Origin: Micropruina sonneratiae
GTDB taxonomy: Bacteria; Actinomycetota; Actinomycetes; Propionibacteriales; Propionibacteriaceae
Direction: 5' to 3'
DNA length: 64,000 nucleotides
NCBI RefSeq assembly: GCF_025972045.1
Contig: NZ_JAPDHX010000001.1
Location: 1-64,000 of the forward strand
Under the pieces are notes generated by a model. That model was not told where the DNA came from, searched no databases, and worked only from the letters and a program-made list of their open reading frames with translations. Position 1 is the first letter of the stretch. Every line of letters starts with the position of its first letter. Shown piece after piece: positions 1 through 6,847 of the stretch. The position numbers and the translations under genes were made by a program.

Positions 1-903
1 ACCCCGACGCCGACTCCGACTCCGACGCCGACGTCCACTGCGACGGGTGATCCGTCGGGGTCGGCGTACCGGACGATCGAGGCCGAGGCTGCGTCGGCGT
101 CGAAGGGTGCGACGATCGGGTCGTCCGCGGTGACTGGGTTGGGCAATGGTGACTGGTTGAAGTTCTCCGGTCTGGATTTCGGGTCGACTGCGGCGAACCA
201 GTTCACCGCGAAGGTGGCCTCGGGTGCTGCCGGTGGGGTGTCGGGCCTGGTCGAGGTGCGGTTGGATTCGCCGACGGCTCAGGTGGCGGGCAGTTTCGCG
301 GTGGCGAACACGGGTGGTTGGACGTCGTGGCGTTCGGTTCCGGCCAACATCTCGGGGGTGAGTGGCGTGCATGACGTGTACGTGACGTTCACCTCGGGGC
401 AGGGCGCCGACTTCGTCGCCATCGACAGCCTCAGCTTCCAACGCCCGGACGGGGCCGTCGAGCCCACCCCGACGCCGACTCCGACTCCGACGCCGACGTC
501 CACTGCGACGGGTGATCCGTCGGGGTCGGCGTACCGGACGATCGAGGCCGAGGCTGCGTCGGCGTCGAAGGGTGCGACGATCGGGTCGTCCGCGGTGACT
601 GGGTTGGGCAATGGTGACTGGTTGAAGTTCTCCGGTCTGGATTTCGGGTCGACTGCGGCGAACCAGTTCACCGCGAAGGTGGCCTCGGGTGCTGCCGGTG
701 GGGTGTCGGGCCTGGTCGAGGTGCGGTTGGATTCGCCGACGGCTCAGGTGGCGGGCAGTTTCGCGGTGGCGAACACGGGTGGTTGGACGTCGTGGCGTTC
801 GGTTCCGGCCAACATCTCGGGGGTGAGTGGCGTGCATGACGTGTACGTGACGTTCACGTCGGGGCAGGGCGCCGACTTCGTCGCCATCGACAGCCTCAGC
901 TTC
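1..903 (+). repeat. Near-perfect 465-bp tandem duplication encoding linker plus CBM6
   Basis: Bases 1-438 are repeated at 466-903 with an offset of exactly 465 bp (155 codons). By eye I find one mismatch, C at 393 against G at 858. The copies diverge right after the codons for the final LSF. Each copy carries one Pro-Thr linker and one CBM6. Silent positions are conserved too, so the duplication is recent or kept uniform by gene conversion. More copies may lie upstream of the window. Confidence 0.95.
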
Positions 904-912
904 GGACGGTAG
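1..912 (+). CDS. C-terminal part of a secreted protein with two CBM6 carbohydrate-binding modules
   Basis: The reading frame is open from the first base, so the 5' part (probably a catalytic domain and signal peptide) lies outside the window. What is visible is a Pro-Thr linker, a module of about 125 residues, a second Pro-Thr linker and a second module, then the stop. Each module begins YRTIEAEAAS and has GNGDWLKF, a Trp-rich stretch (GGWTSW) and ends in DFVAIDSLSF, which is the pattern of family 6 carbohydrate-binding modules. These bind beta-glycans such as xylan or laminarin and act outside the cell. The two modules are almost identical in DNA as well. Partner domain unknown; the CBM6 call is fairly sure, the ligand is not known. 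Confidence 0.8.
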   Translation, partial: TPTPTPTPTPTSTATGDPSGSAYRTIEAEAASASKGATIGSSAVTGLGNGDWLKFSGLDFGSTAANQFTAKVASGAAGGVSGLVEVRLDSPTAQVAGSFAVANTGGWTSWRSVPANISGVSGVHDVYVTFTSGQGADFVAIDSLSFQRPDGAVEPTPTPTPTPTPTSTATGDPSGSAYRTIEAEAASASKGATIGSSAVTGLGNGDWLKFSGLDFGSTAANQFTAKVASGAAGGVSGLVEVRLDSPTAQVAGSFAVANTGGWTSWRSVPANISGVSGVHDVYVTFTSGQGADFVAIDSLSFGR

Positions 913-921
913 GCACCGGGC

Positions 922-1953
922 TCAGGCGGCGTCCGAGGCGCCGGGTTCGAGCCAGTCGTCCACCTCGGCCAGCCACCGGGCCTTGTCGGCGTCCGACGCC
1001 AACGAGGCCCGGATGCTGGAGCGGGCGAGCTCGGCCAGTTCTGGGTCGCTGAAGCCGAGCTGCTCGCGGGCCAGCCGGTACTGCGCGGTCAGCCGGGAAA
1101 GGAACAGCAGCGGGTCGTCGGCGCTCAGGGCGACCGTCGCACCGGCGTCCACCAGGTGCCGCAGCGGCACGTCGGCGGCCTCGGCGTACACGCCCAGGTG
1201 CACGTTCGAGGTCGGGCACACCTCGAGCGCGATGCCCGAGCGGACGAGTTCGTCGAGCAGCCGCCGGTCCTCGGCGCTGCGGATGCCGTGACCGATCCGG
1301 GTGGGTCGCAGGAACTCCACCACCTGCCGCAGGTGGGTGGGACCGAGCAGTTCGCCGCCGTGCGGGACGCCCGGCAGGCCGGCGTTGCGGGCGATCGTGA
1401 ACGCGGGCGCCCACTCGGCCGTCGCCCCGGCCCGCTCGTTGTTGCTGAGGCCGAACGCCACGACGCCCTCGGGTCCGGCGTAGCGGGCGGCCAGCCGGGC
1501 GATGGTGCGGGCGTCCAGCGGGTGCCGCACCCGGCTCGCGGCGAGCACGATCGCGACCTGGACGCCGGTCGCGGAGCTCGCCGCCCGGGCCTCGTCGAGG
1601 ATGATCTCGATCGCCGGCTGCAGCCCGCCCACGTGCGGCGCGTAGCTGGAGGGGTCGACCTGCAGCTCCAGCCGCCGCGAACCCTCCGCGGCATCGTCGC
1701 GGGCCGCCTGGGCGATGATGAACCGCATCGCCTCCTCGCTGCAGACCACCTTGCGGGCCATGTCGTAGAGCCGTTGGAAGCGGAACCAGCCGCGCTGGTC
1801 GGGTGGCACCAGCAGGCCGTCGGCGTCCACCAGCGACTCGTGCAGGCCGATGCCGGCCAGGTCGGCGAGATGCTGCAGCGACGCGATGCTCATCGAGCCG
1901 GTGAAGTGCAGGTGCAGGTGCGCCTTCGGCAGCGCATCCAGATCCCGCGTCAT
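922..1953 (-). CDS. add: adenosine deaminase-like amidohydrolase
   Basis: 343 residues, usual for the adenosine/adenine deaminase family. The N-terminus has the metal-binding HxH (LPKAHLHLHFTG, His14 and His16), followed by PHGGE (usual PHAGE, proton-donor Glu), RIGHGI, EVCPTSN and SADDP, the ordered motifs of the zinc-dependent TIM-barrel deaminases. The expected reaction is adenosine (or a related purine or aminodeoxy compound) to inosine plus ammonia in the cytosol. Several family motifs are slightly off (FTG for LDG, HGGE for HAGE, SADDP for TDDP), so the substrate may differ from adenosine. ATG start; monocistronic, followed by the convergent CBM6 gene. Confidence 0.8.
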   Translation of the reverse strand: MTRDLDALPKAHLHLHFTGSMSIASLQHLADLAGIGLHESLVDADGLLVPPDQRGWFRFQRLYDMARKVVCSEEAMRFIIAQAARDDAAEGSRRLELQVDPSSYAPHVGGLQPAIEIILDEARAASSATGVQVAIVLAASRVRHPLDARTIARLAARYAGPEGVVAFGLSNNERAGATAEWAPAFTIARNAGLPGVPHGGELLGPTHLRQVVEFLRPTRIGHGIRSAEDRRLLDELVRSGIALEVCPTSNVHLGVYAEAADVPLRHLVDAGATVALSADDPLLFLSRLTAQYRLAREQLGFSDPELAELARSSIRASLASDADKARWLAEVDDWLEPGASDAA

Positions 1954-2026
1954 CGCTCGATGGTGTCACATCGGGCGCTGGGTGTGGGTCGCCGCGATGG
2001 CCCACCAGGTGAACCCCGACCAACGC

Positions 2027-2060
2027 CGTGTCCCCCGCCCAGGACTGGACGGGGGACACG
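2027..2060. terminator. GC-rich hairpin, possible terminator
   Basis: Perfect 11-bp inverted repeat CGTGTCCCCCG (2027-2037) and CGGGGGACACG (2050-2060) with a 12-base loop. It lies between the decayed gene ending at 2084 and the start of the deaminase gene at 1953, both on the minus strand. There is no clear U-tract, so termination is inferred from position and stem strength only. Confidence 0.45.
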
Positions 2061-2083
2061 GGCCTATCGAGGGGTGAGGAGCG

Positions 2084-2444
2084 TCAGCTGACCCTGAGCT
2101 TGGTCTTGCTCGAGGTGCTGGCAGTGACTGGCCGTTGCCGCCGAACTTCGCCTTGAGGGTGTGGGTGTCCTTCGAGAGCTTCTTCAGCGTGACCTTGATC
2201 ACACCCTTCTTTGTGCTGACCGGCATTCTGGAGCGGACGAACGTGCCGTGCCCGGCAGCGGCTCCAGAATGCCCAGGCTGGCTAGCGATCGAACCGCCTC
2301 GCGCACCGTCGTCTTGCCCACTCCGAGCAACCGCATCAGCTCGGGCTCGGTGGGGATCTTGGAGTTGATCGGCCACTCACCCGAGGTGATCTTCTGGCGA
2401 AGGAAGGCCAGTGTCCGGCGGGCGCGCTCCGATCCGACCTGCAC
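2084..2444 (-). pseudogene. GntR-type regulator N-terminus joined to an Ig-like domain tail (chimeric, frameshifted remnant)
   Basis: From 2444 downward the frame encodes a GntR winged helix (RRTLAFLRQKI, IPTEPELMRLLGVGKTTVREA, LASLGILEPLPG). The expected continuation GHGTFVRSRMP is there but in another frame; one missing G in the CCGGG run near 2252 explains the shift. Immediately after comes a different protein: KKGVIKVTLKKLSKDTHTLKAKF, typical of the last strands of bacterial Ig-like (Big_3-type) domains, whose end (VTASTSSKTKLRVS, stop) needs a second frameshift. So the locus fuses the start of a regulator gene to the end of a surface-protein gene. It is dead as written. Length is far below either family's usual size. 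Confidence 0.7.
2222..2273. repeat. 13-bp perfect inverted repeat at the GntR/Ig junction
   Basis: Arms GGCATTCTGGAGC (2222-2234) and GCTCCAGAATGCC (2261-2273) are exact reverse complements separated by 26 bases. They straddle the point where the GntR frame gives way to Ig-like sequence. Could be a recombination scar or small mobile-element end; no transposase is visible. Confidence 0.7.
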
Positions 2445-2527
2445 GGGCGACCTCCTCCGACTCTAGCCGCGAGCCAACGGCAGACAGCCGCACGCCACTG
2501 CCGCTCCGGCCCACAGCAGCGCGCGAC

Positions 2528-2938
2528 CTACCAGCCGATGTCGCGGCGGCTCAGCTTCTTCTCCGCGACCCGACGCTTGCTGCTGAGCCGGCGCTCCACG
2601 GAGCCTCTGGTGCGCCGGGTCGGGCGTCGCCGCCGCGTCGGCACGGTGGCGGCATCGATCAGTTGCGCCGCCCGTTCGAGGCATTCCCGACGGTTGCGCC
2701 ACTGGCTGCGGGTGTCCTGGCTGGTGACGCGCAGGGTGTCTCCCAGCGCCGCGCGGACCCGCGCGACCGCGGCGTCCGGACCGGTCAGCAGGCGCAGGTC
2801 GACCGCGAGCCTCACCCGCGTGGAGCGTTTGTCGACGTTCTGCCCGCCCGGTCCTGACGAACGGACGAACGACCAGTCCAGCGCTTCGGTGGGCACGCCC
2901 AACCCGCTCGGGGTGCGCAGGTCCTCGGCGTCTTCCAT
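2528..2938 (-). CDS. arfB: ribosome-rescue peptidyl-tRNA hydrolase ArfB (YaeJ)
   Basis: 136 residues, the usual size for ArfB. The GGQ catalytic motif is at residues 31-33 within SSGPGGQNVDK, the class I release-factor domain 3 signature. The C-terminal tail is very basic (RRRRPTRRTRGSVERR, then SSKRRVAEKKLSRR), which in ArfB inserts into the empty mRNA channel of stalled ribosomes. It hydrolyses peptidyl-tRNA to free ribosomes without a stop codon. ATG at 2936-2938; 27 bp downstream of the pirin gene on the same strand, so possibly co-transcribed. Confidence 0.9.
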   Translation of the reverse strand: MEDAEDLRTPSGLGVPTEALDWSFVRSSGPGGQNVDKRSTRVRLAVDLRLLTGPDAAVARVRAALGDTLRVTSQDTRSQWRNRRECLERAAQLIDAATVPTRRRRPTRRTRGSVERRLSSKRRVAEKKLSRRDIGW

Positions 2939-2965
2939 GTCGACAGTGTGCCGGGACCAGCCCTC

Positions 2966-3943
2966 TCATTGCCTCCCGCGGCGGAAGCGTCGCTTCAGCT
3001 TCAGGTCCGTCGGCAGCGGCGGCGCAGGCAGGCGCGGAATGCTGCCGCGATAGCCGGCGACGCGGCCGAACCGGTCGTCGGGCGCCTCGTTCCACTCCGA
3101 CCGCATCCGGACGATGTCGTCGTGGTCGCGGCCGATGAAGTTCCACCACATCACGATGCCCTCGTCGAACGGTTCGCCGCCGAGCAGCATCACCCGGGCC
3201 GGGCCGTCGGTCGGATTGCTGAGCCGCAGGTGGCCCAGCCCGGCGTCGCGGACGCCGAGCACCGAGCGATCCAGCCGGACGCCGTCGAAGTCGACGTGGC
3301 CGGTGTCGACCAGGACGCCGTGCTCGTGGTCGGGGTCGACCGCCACCTCCCAGGTGGCGCCCGCGTCCAGGATCACCTCGGCCCCGAGCAGCGGGGTCTG
3401 GGTGTGCACCGGCGAGGTGGCGCCGGCGAGCGATCCGATGAACACCCGCGCGGTCACGCCGGGCTCGGTCACGGCGTCCGGCACGTGGTGCTGGAACTCG
3501 CGGATCAGGTCCTTCTCGGCCTCGGGCAGCGCGACCCACAACTGGACGCCGTGCAGCAGGTCGCGCTCGGGGGTGGACACCTCCGAATGCGCGATGCCGT
3601 AGCCGGAGGTCATCAGGTTCACCTCGCCGGGCCGCACCATCGCGTGCACGCCGCCGGAATCGCGGTGCTCGATCTCGCCGGAGAACAGCCAGCTGACGGT
3701 CTGCAGCCCCGTGTGCGGGTGCGGCGGGACGTCCATGCAGATACCGGTCTCGGGGCCGTAGTGGTCGGCGAAGCACCAGGCCCCGACGAACGAACGCCGT
3801 AGCGACGGCAGAGTGCGACGCACGGTCAGCGCGTCCTCACCCAGCGTCACCTCCTTGGGCTCGACCAGCTGGATCTGCTCGGGATCGTGTGCGGGATCGG
3901 CCAGGCACTCGTGCCACTCAGCCCTGGTCTCGGTGTTGCTCAT
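2966..3943 (-). CDS. pirin family cupin protein
   Basis: 325 residues with the pirin pattern: FVGAWCFADHYGP, DVPPHPHTGLQTVSWLFSGEIEHRDS, and GVQLWVALP. The first cupin metal-binding set HPHTG and the downstream EIEHRDS are present. Pirins are cytosolic metal-binding cupins; some have quercetin 2,3-dioxygenase activity, others modulate enzymes such as pyruvate dehydrogenase. The substrate here cannot be told. ATG start at 3943; followed by arfB. Confidence 0.85.
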   Translation of the reverse strand: MSNTETRAEWHECLADPAHDPEQIQLVEPKEVTLGEDALTVRRTLPSLRRSFVGAWCFADHYGPETGICMDVPPHPHTGLQTVSWLFSGEIEHRDSGGVHAMVRPGEVNLMTSGYGIAHSEVSTPERDLLHGVQLWVALPEAEKDLIREFQHHVPDAVTEPGVTARVFIGSLAGATSPVHTQTPLLGAEVILDAGATWEVAVDPDHEHGVLVDTGHVDFDGVRLDRSVLGVRDAGLGHLRLSNPTDGPARVMLLGGEPFDEGIVMWWNFIGRDHDDIVRMRSEWNEAPDDRFGRVAGYRGSIPRLPAPPLPTDLKLKRRFRRGRQ

Positions 3944-3995
3944 CGCGCCTCCTCGCCCGGTGGTGGCCCAGCCTAGGCCGACCCCGCCGCAGAAA

Positions 3996-4835
3996 TCAGC
4001 CGGGCAGCACGTCGCCCGAGGGCCAGGTCTGCTTGATGAAGTCGGCCACCTCGGGGCTGTGCAGAAACTCCTCGAGCTTCGCCACGCCGGGGTTGGTGTT
4101 GTCGGTGCGCCACACCAGCAGGTTGGCGTACGGGTTGTCCTCGACCTTCTCGACGGCCAGCGCGTCAGCGGTCGACAGGCCGGCGGTCAGGATGAAGTTG
4201 CCGTTCACGAACGCCAGGTCGATGGCCGGGTCGTCGAGCTGCTGCACGATCACCTCAGGCTGGTTCTCCACAAACTTGAAGCCCTTCGGGTTCTGCTCGG
4301 CGGTCAGGTTGAGCACGTTGGAGTCGTCGGTGATGCCGGTCAGCAGCCCCGCGGTCTCCAGCACCCGCAGCCCGCGGATCTGGTTCGACGCGTCGTTGGT
4401 GATCGCGATCGAGGCGCCCTGAGGCAGGTCGGCCAGCGAGGTGTACTTCTTCGAGAACGCCGCGTACGGCTCGATGTGGACGCCGGCGCCGTGCTCGAAG
4501 GCGTACCCGCGCTCCTTGATCTGCGCCTCCAGGTAGGGCAGGTGCTGGAAGTAGTTGGCGTCCAGCTCCTTGGACGCCAGCGCCTCGTTGGGCTGCACGT
4601 AGTCGTCGAACTCGACGATCTGCAGGTCGATCCCGGCGGCGGGCGCCAGCTTCTCCTTCACGAACTCGAGGATCTTCGCGTGCGGCACCGGGCTGGCACC
4701 CACCGTGACGGTGGTCAGCGCGGCGGACGACTCGGTGCCGCTCGGGCTGGCGGCGGGGGTGCCGCTGCAGGCCGCGAGCGCCAGGGTGGCGGCGCCGGCG
4801 GCCACTGCGGCCAGTAGTTTCCTCAGTGTTGACAT
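3996..4835 (-). CDS. metQ: methionine ABC transporter substrate-binding lipoprotein MetQ (NlpA family)
   Basis: 279 residues. Signal peptide with lipobox LAAC (Cys23), so a membrane-anchored lipoprotein. The NlpA/MetQ family is recognised by TVGASPVPHAKILEFVK, QIVEFDDYVQPNEALASKELDANYFQHLPYL and AITNDASNQIRGL. It captures methionine (perhaps also methionine sulfoxide or the D-isomer) and delivers it to MetNI. Third gene of metNIQ, 41 bp after metI. The operon's regulation is likely set by the leader peptide upstream of metN. Confidence 0.92.
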   Translation of the reverse strand: MSTLRKLLAAVAAGAATLALAACSGTPAASPSGTESSAALTTVTVGASPVPHAKILEFVKEKLAPAAGIDLQIVEFDDYVQPNEALASKELDANYFQHLPYLEAQIKERGYAFEHGAGVHIEPYAAFSKKYTSLADLPQGASIAITNDASNQIRGLRVLETAGLLTGITDDSNVLNLTAEQNPKGFKFVENQPEVIVQQLDDPAIDLAFVNGNFILTAGLSTADALAVEKVEDNPYANLLVWRTDNTNPGVAKLEEFLHSPEVADFIKQTWPSGDVLPG

Positions 4836-4876
4836 CGGTGTTTCTCCTTGTGGGTTGTTCGTTGGGGGTCAGAGGG

Positions 4877-5560
4877 TCAGCGGTGGTCGACCCGGCGGAC
4901 GACGGCGTCGCCGACCAGCTGGACGAGTTGCACCAGGGCGACGAGGATCACCAGCACGACGAGCATCACCTCGGGCTGGAAGCGCTGGTAGCCGTAGTTG
5001 TAGGCCAGCCGGCCCAGCCCGCCGCCGCCGATCAGCCCGGCCATCGCCGAGTAGCCGATCAGGGCGACGACGGTGGTGGTGATGCTGGCGACCAGGGAGG
5101 GCAGCGCCTCGGGGACCAGCACCTTGGTGACGGTCTGGGCGCGCGTCGAACCCATTGCGTGGGCGGCGTCCACCTTGCCGGGGTGCACCTCGCGCAGGGA
5201 CGTCTCGACGAGCCTCGCGAAGAACGGCACCGACGCGATGGTCAGCGACACCGAGGCGGCGATGGGGCCGATGGAGGTGCCGACGATCCAGCGGGTGAAG
5301 GGGATCAACGACACCATCAGGATCGCGTACGGAATGGAGCGGGTGATGTTCACCAGCACGCCGCCGAGCAGCACGTTGACGGTTCGGTTCGCGGCCAGGC
5401 CGCCCGGCTGGGTGACGAACAGCACCACGCCCAGCGGCAGGCCGAACAGCACGGTGGCCAGGCCGGCGAGGCCGACCATCTGCAGCGTTTCGCCGAGGGC
5501 CGGCCACAGTGCCTCGGTGATCGCCGGGTTGCTCACCAGGTCGTTCCAGAAGTCGTTCAT
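4877..5560 (-). CDS. metI: methionine ABC transporter permease MetI
   Basis: 227 residues, about five membrane segments, with the binding-protein-dependent permease EAA-like loop (DAAHAMGSTRAQTVTKVLVPEALPS) that docks onto the ATPase. Family features such as GGVLVNITRSIPYAILMVSL match MetI. It forms the transmembrane channel of the methionine importer. Its start codon overlaps the metN stop (4-bp overlap), so translation is coupled. Confidence 0.93.
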   Translation of the reverse strand: MNDFWNDLVSNPAITEALWPALGETLQMVGLAGLATVLFGLPLGVVLFVTQPGGLAANRTVNVLLGGVLVNITRSIPYAILMVSLIPFTRWIVGTSIGPIAASVSLTIASVPFFARLVETSLREVHPGKVDAAHAMGSTRAQTVTKVLVPEALPSLVASITTTVVALIGYSAMAGLIGGGGLGRLAYNYGYQRFQPEVMLVVLVILVALVQLVQLVGDAVVRRVDHR

Positions 5561-6564
5561 GCCGCCGCCTCCGCACCGGACGCCGTCCGGCCGGCCTGGG
5601 CTCCGTGCCGGCGCAGCGCGGCGAGCACCTCGTCGACGGCCAGCGCTGAGGGCACCAGCACCCGCTGCCGGTGGAAGGCCACCCCGCCGAGCGACTCGAC
5701 GGTGCCGGCCAGCACCGGCAGGTCGACGCCGAACTGACGTCCGACCGTAGCCAGGGCGGGCACGGCGCCCGCGCTGACGGCGTCCAGCACCTCGACGGTG
5801 ACGCCGGCGGCGGAGTCCGGCTCGGGGGTGGGTGGCAGCGCCAGCAGCAGCTCACTGAGCCGGCTGCCGAACCGGCCCACCACCTCGACCAGCGGGCCGG
5901 ATTCGACCAGCCGTCCGGCCTCGAGCAGCGACACCGAATCGCAGATCCGCTTCACCACGCTCATCTCGTGGGTGATGATCAGTACCGCCAGCCCGAGCCG
6001 CGCCTTCAGGGCGGCGATCAGGTCGAGGATCTCGCCGGTGGTGGCCGGGTCGAGAGCGCTGGTCGGCTCGTCGCACAGCAGCACGTCGGGGTCGGTGGCG
6101 AGCGCCCGGGCGATTCCGACCCGCTGCCGCTGACCGCCGGACAGTTGCGCGGGGTAGGCGGCTCCGGAGTCCCCGAGGCCGACCAGGCCGAGCAACTCCT
6201 GAGCCTTGGCGGCACGCTCGGCGCCGCCCAGTCCGGCCAGTTCGAGCGGGTAGGCCACGTTGCCGGCGATGGTGCGCGAGTCGAACAGGTTGGCCTGCTG
6301 GAACACCAGCCCCAGCCGCCGCCGCGCCTTGCGCAGTGGCGCCGAGCGGACAGCGGTCAGATCCACCCCGTTGATCTCGACGGTGCCGCTGGTGGGCCGG
6401 TCGAGCAGCGCGATGGCCCGCACCAGCGTCGACTTGCCGGCCCCGGACTGGCCGATCACGCCGTGCACCGAGTCGGCGGGCACGCTCAGCGTGACACCGT
6501 CGAGGGCGCGTATCTCACGGTTGGGTTGACGGTAGACCTTCTTCAGGTCGGTGACGGTGATCAC
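5557..6564 (-). CDS. metN: methionine ABC transporter ATP-binding protein MetN
   Basis: 335 residues from a GTG start at 6564. Walker A GQSGAGKST, signature LSGGQRQRVGIARAL, Walker B VLLCDEPTSALD and switch His (ITHEM) are all intact. The last ~80 residues form the NIL domain (GVTVEVLDAVSAGAVPALATV), which binds methionine and inhibits transport when the cell is replete. First full gene of metNIQ, preceded by a structured leader of about 114 bp and a Cys-rich leader peptide. Confidence 0.93.
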   Translation of the reverse strand: MITVTDLKKVYRQPNREIRALDGVTLSVPADSVHGVIGQSGAGKSTLVRAIALLDRPTSGTVEINGVDLTAVRSAPLRKARRRLGLVFQQANLFDSRTIAGNVAYPLELAGLGGAERAAKAQELLGLVGLGDSGAAYPAQLSGGQRQRVGIARALATDPDVLLCDEPTSALDPATTGEILDLIAALKARLGLAVLIITHEMSVVKRICDSVSLLEAGRLVESGPLVEVVGRFGSRLSELLLALPPTPEPDSAAGVTVEVLDAVSAGAVPALATVGRQFGVDLPVLAGTVESLGGVAFHRQRVLVPSALAVDEVLAALRRHGAQAGRTASGAEAAA

Positions 6565-6678
6565 GGGGAGGGTCCTGTCTGGTCGGGGCGGCAGACAGCA
6601 CGGCCGGACGGCGTCCGGTCCCGTGGGCAGGGAAGGGCCAGTGGAAGCCCTGGTGGTCGTGCTGTCGCGGGAAGGAGA
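6565..6678 (-). promoter_or_regulatory. structured leader (attenuator-like) between the leader peptide and metN
   Basis: A 9-bp perfect inverted repeat, GACAGCACG (6594-6602) with CGTGCTGTC (6658-6666), encloses a strong hairpin CCGGAC-GGC-GTCCGG (6604-6618) and a smaller CCAG/CTGG stem. This nested fold directly follows a short ORF whose last codons are Met-Cys-Cys-Arg. The layout fits ribosome-mediated attenuation by sulfur amino acid supply. I see no SAM-riboswitch core sequence here. The mechanism is inference. Confidence 0.5.
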
Positions 6679-6750
6679 TCAGCGGCAACACATTCGCACG
6701 CGCATCATCGTCGACGCTGCACGGAGCAGGCGGACGGGACGGGGCGACAT
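6679..6750 (-). CDS. 23-residue leader peptide ending Met-Cys-Cys-Arg, upstream of metNIQ
   Basis: A short ORF (ATG at 6750, TGA at 6679-6681) encodes a basic peptide containing VRLLRAAS, then MMRVRMCCR at its end. Two adjacent Cys codons preceded by three Met codons just before the stop resemble actinobacterial leader peptides placed before sulfur-assimilation genes, where ribosome stalling at Cys codons controls downstream expression. A possible promoter (-10 at 6766-6771) would start transcription only a few bases before the ATG, near leaderless, as reported for mycobacterial cysteine leaders. The ORF is too small to be sure from sequence alone, but position and content agree. Confidence 0.6.
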   Translation of the reverse strand: MSPRPVRLLRAASTMMRVRMCCR

Positions 6751-6765
6751 GCTGAACACGAGCTC

Positions 6766-6795
6766 ATTCTGCCGCGCCGTCCCGTCCGGGCGCAA
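6766..6795 (-). promoter_or_regulatory. candidate sigma-70-type promoter for the metNIQ leader
   Basis: On the minus strand TTGCGC (6790-6795) and CAGAAT (6766-6771) are separated by 18 bp. The -10 box ends 15 bases before the leader-peptide ATG. Weak match to consensus; called mainly on position. Confidence 0.35.
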
Positions 6796-6847
6796 ATCGT
6801 AGTACTAAAGAGGTCAGTTGTTTGTATTTCGACTTGTCGTTGTGGAT

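Noticed and set aside
1-60. CRISPR or microsatellite at the left edge
   Set aside because: Codes in frame for a Pro-Thr linker of the CBM6 protein.
896-2059. 387-codon frame overlapping the deaminase gene
   Set aside because: Same strand, different frame, Arg/Gly-rich shadow without motifs.
6565-6760. SAM riboswitch before metNIQ
   Set aside because: None of the conserved SAM-I core segments found; a leader peptide fits better.
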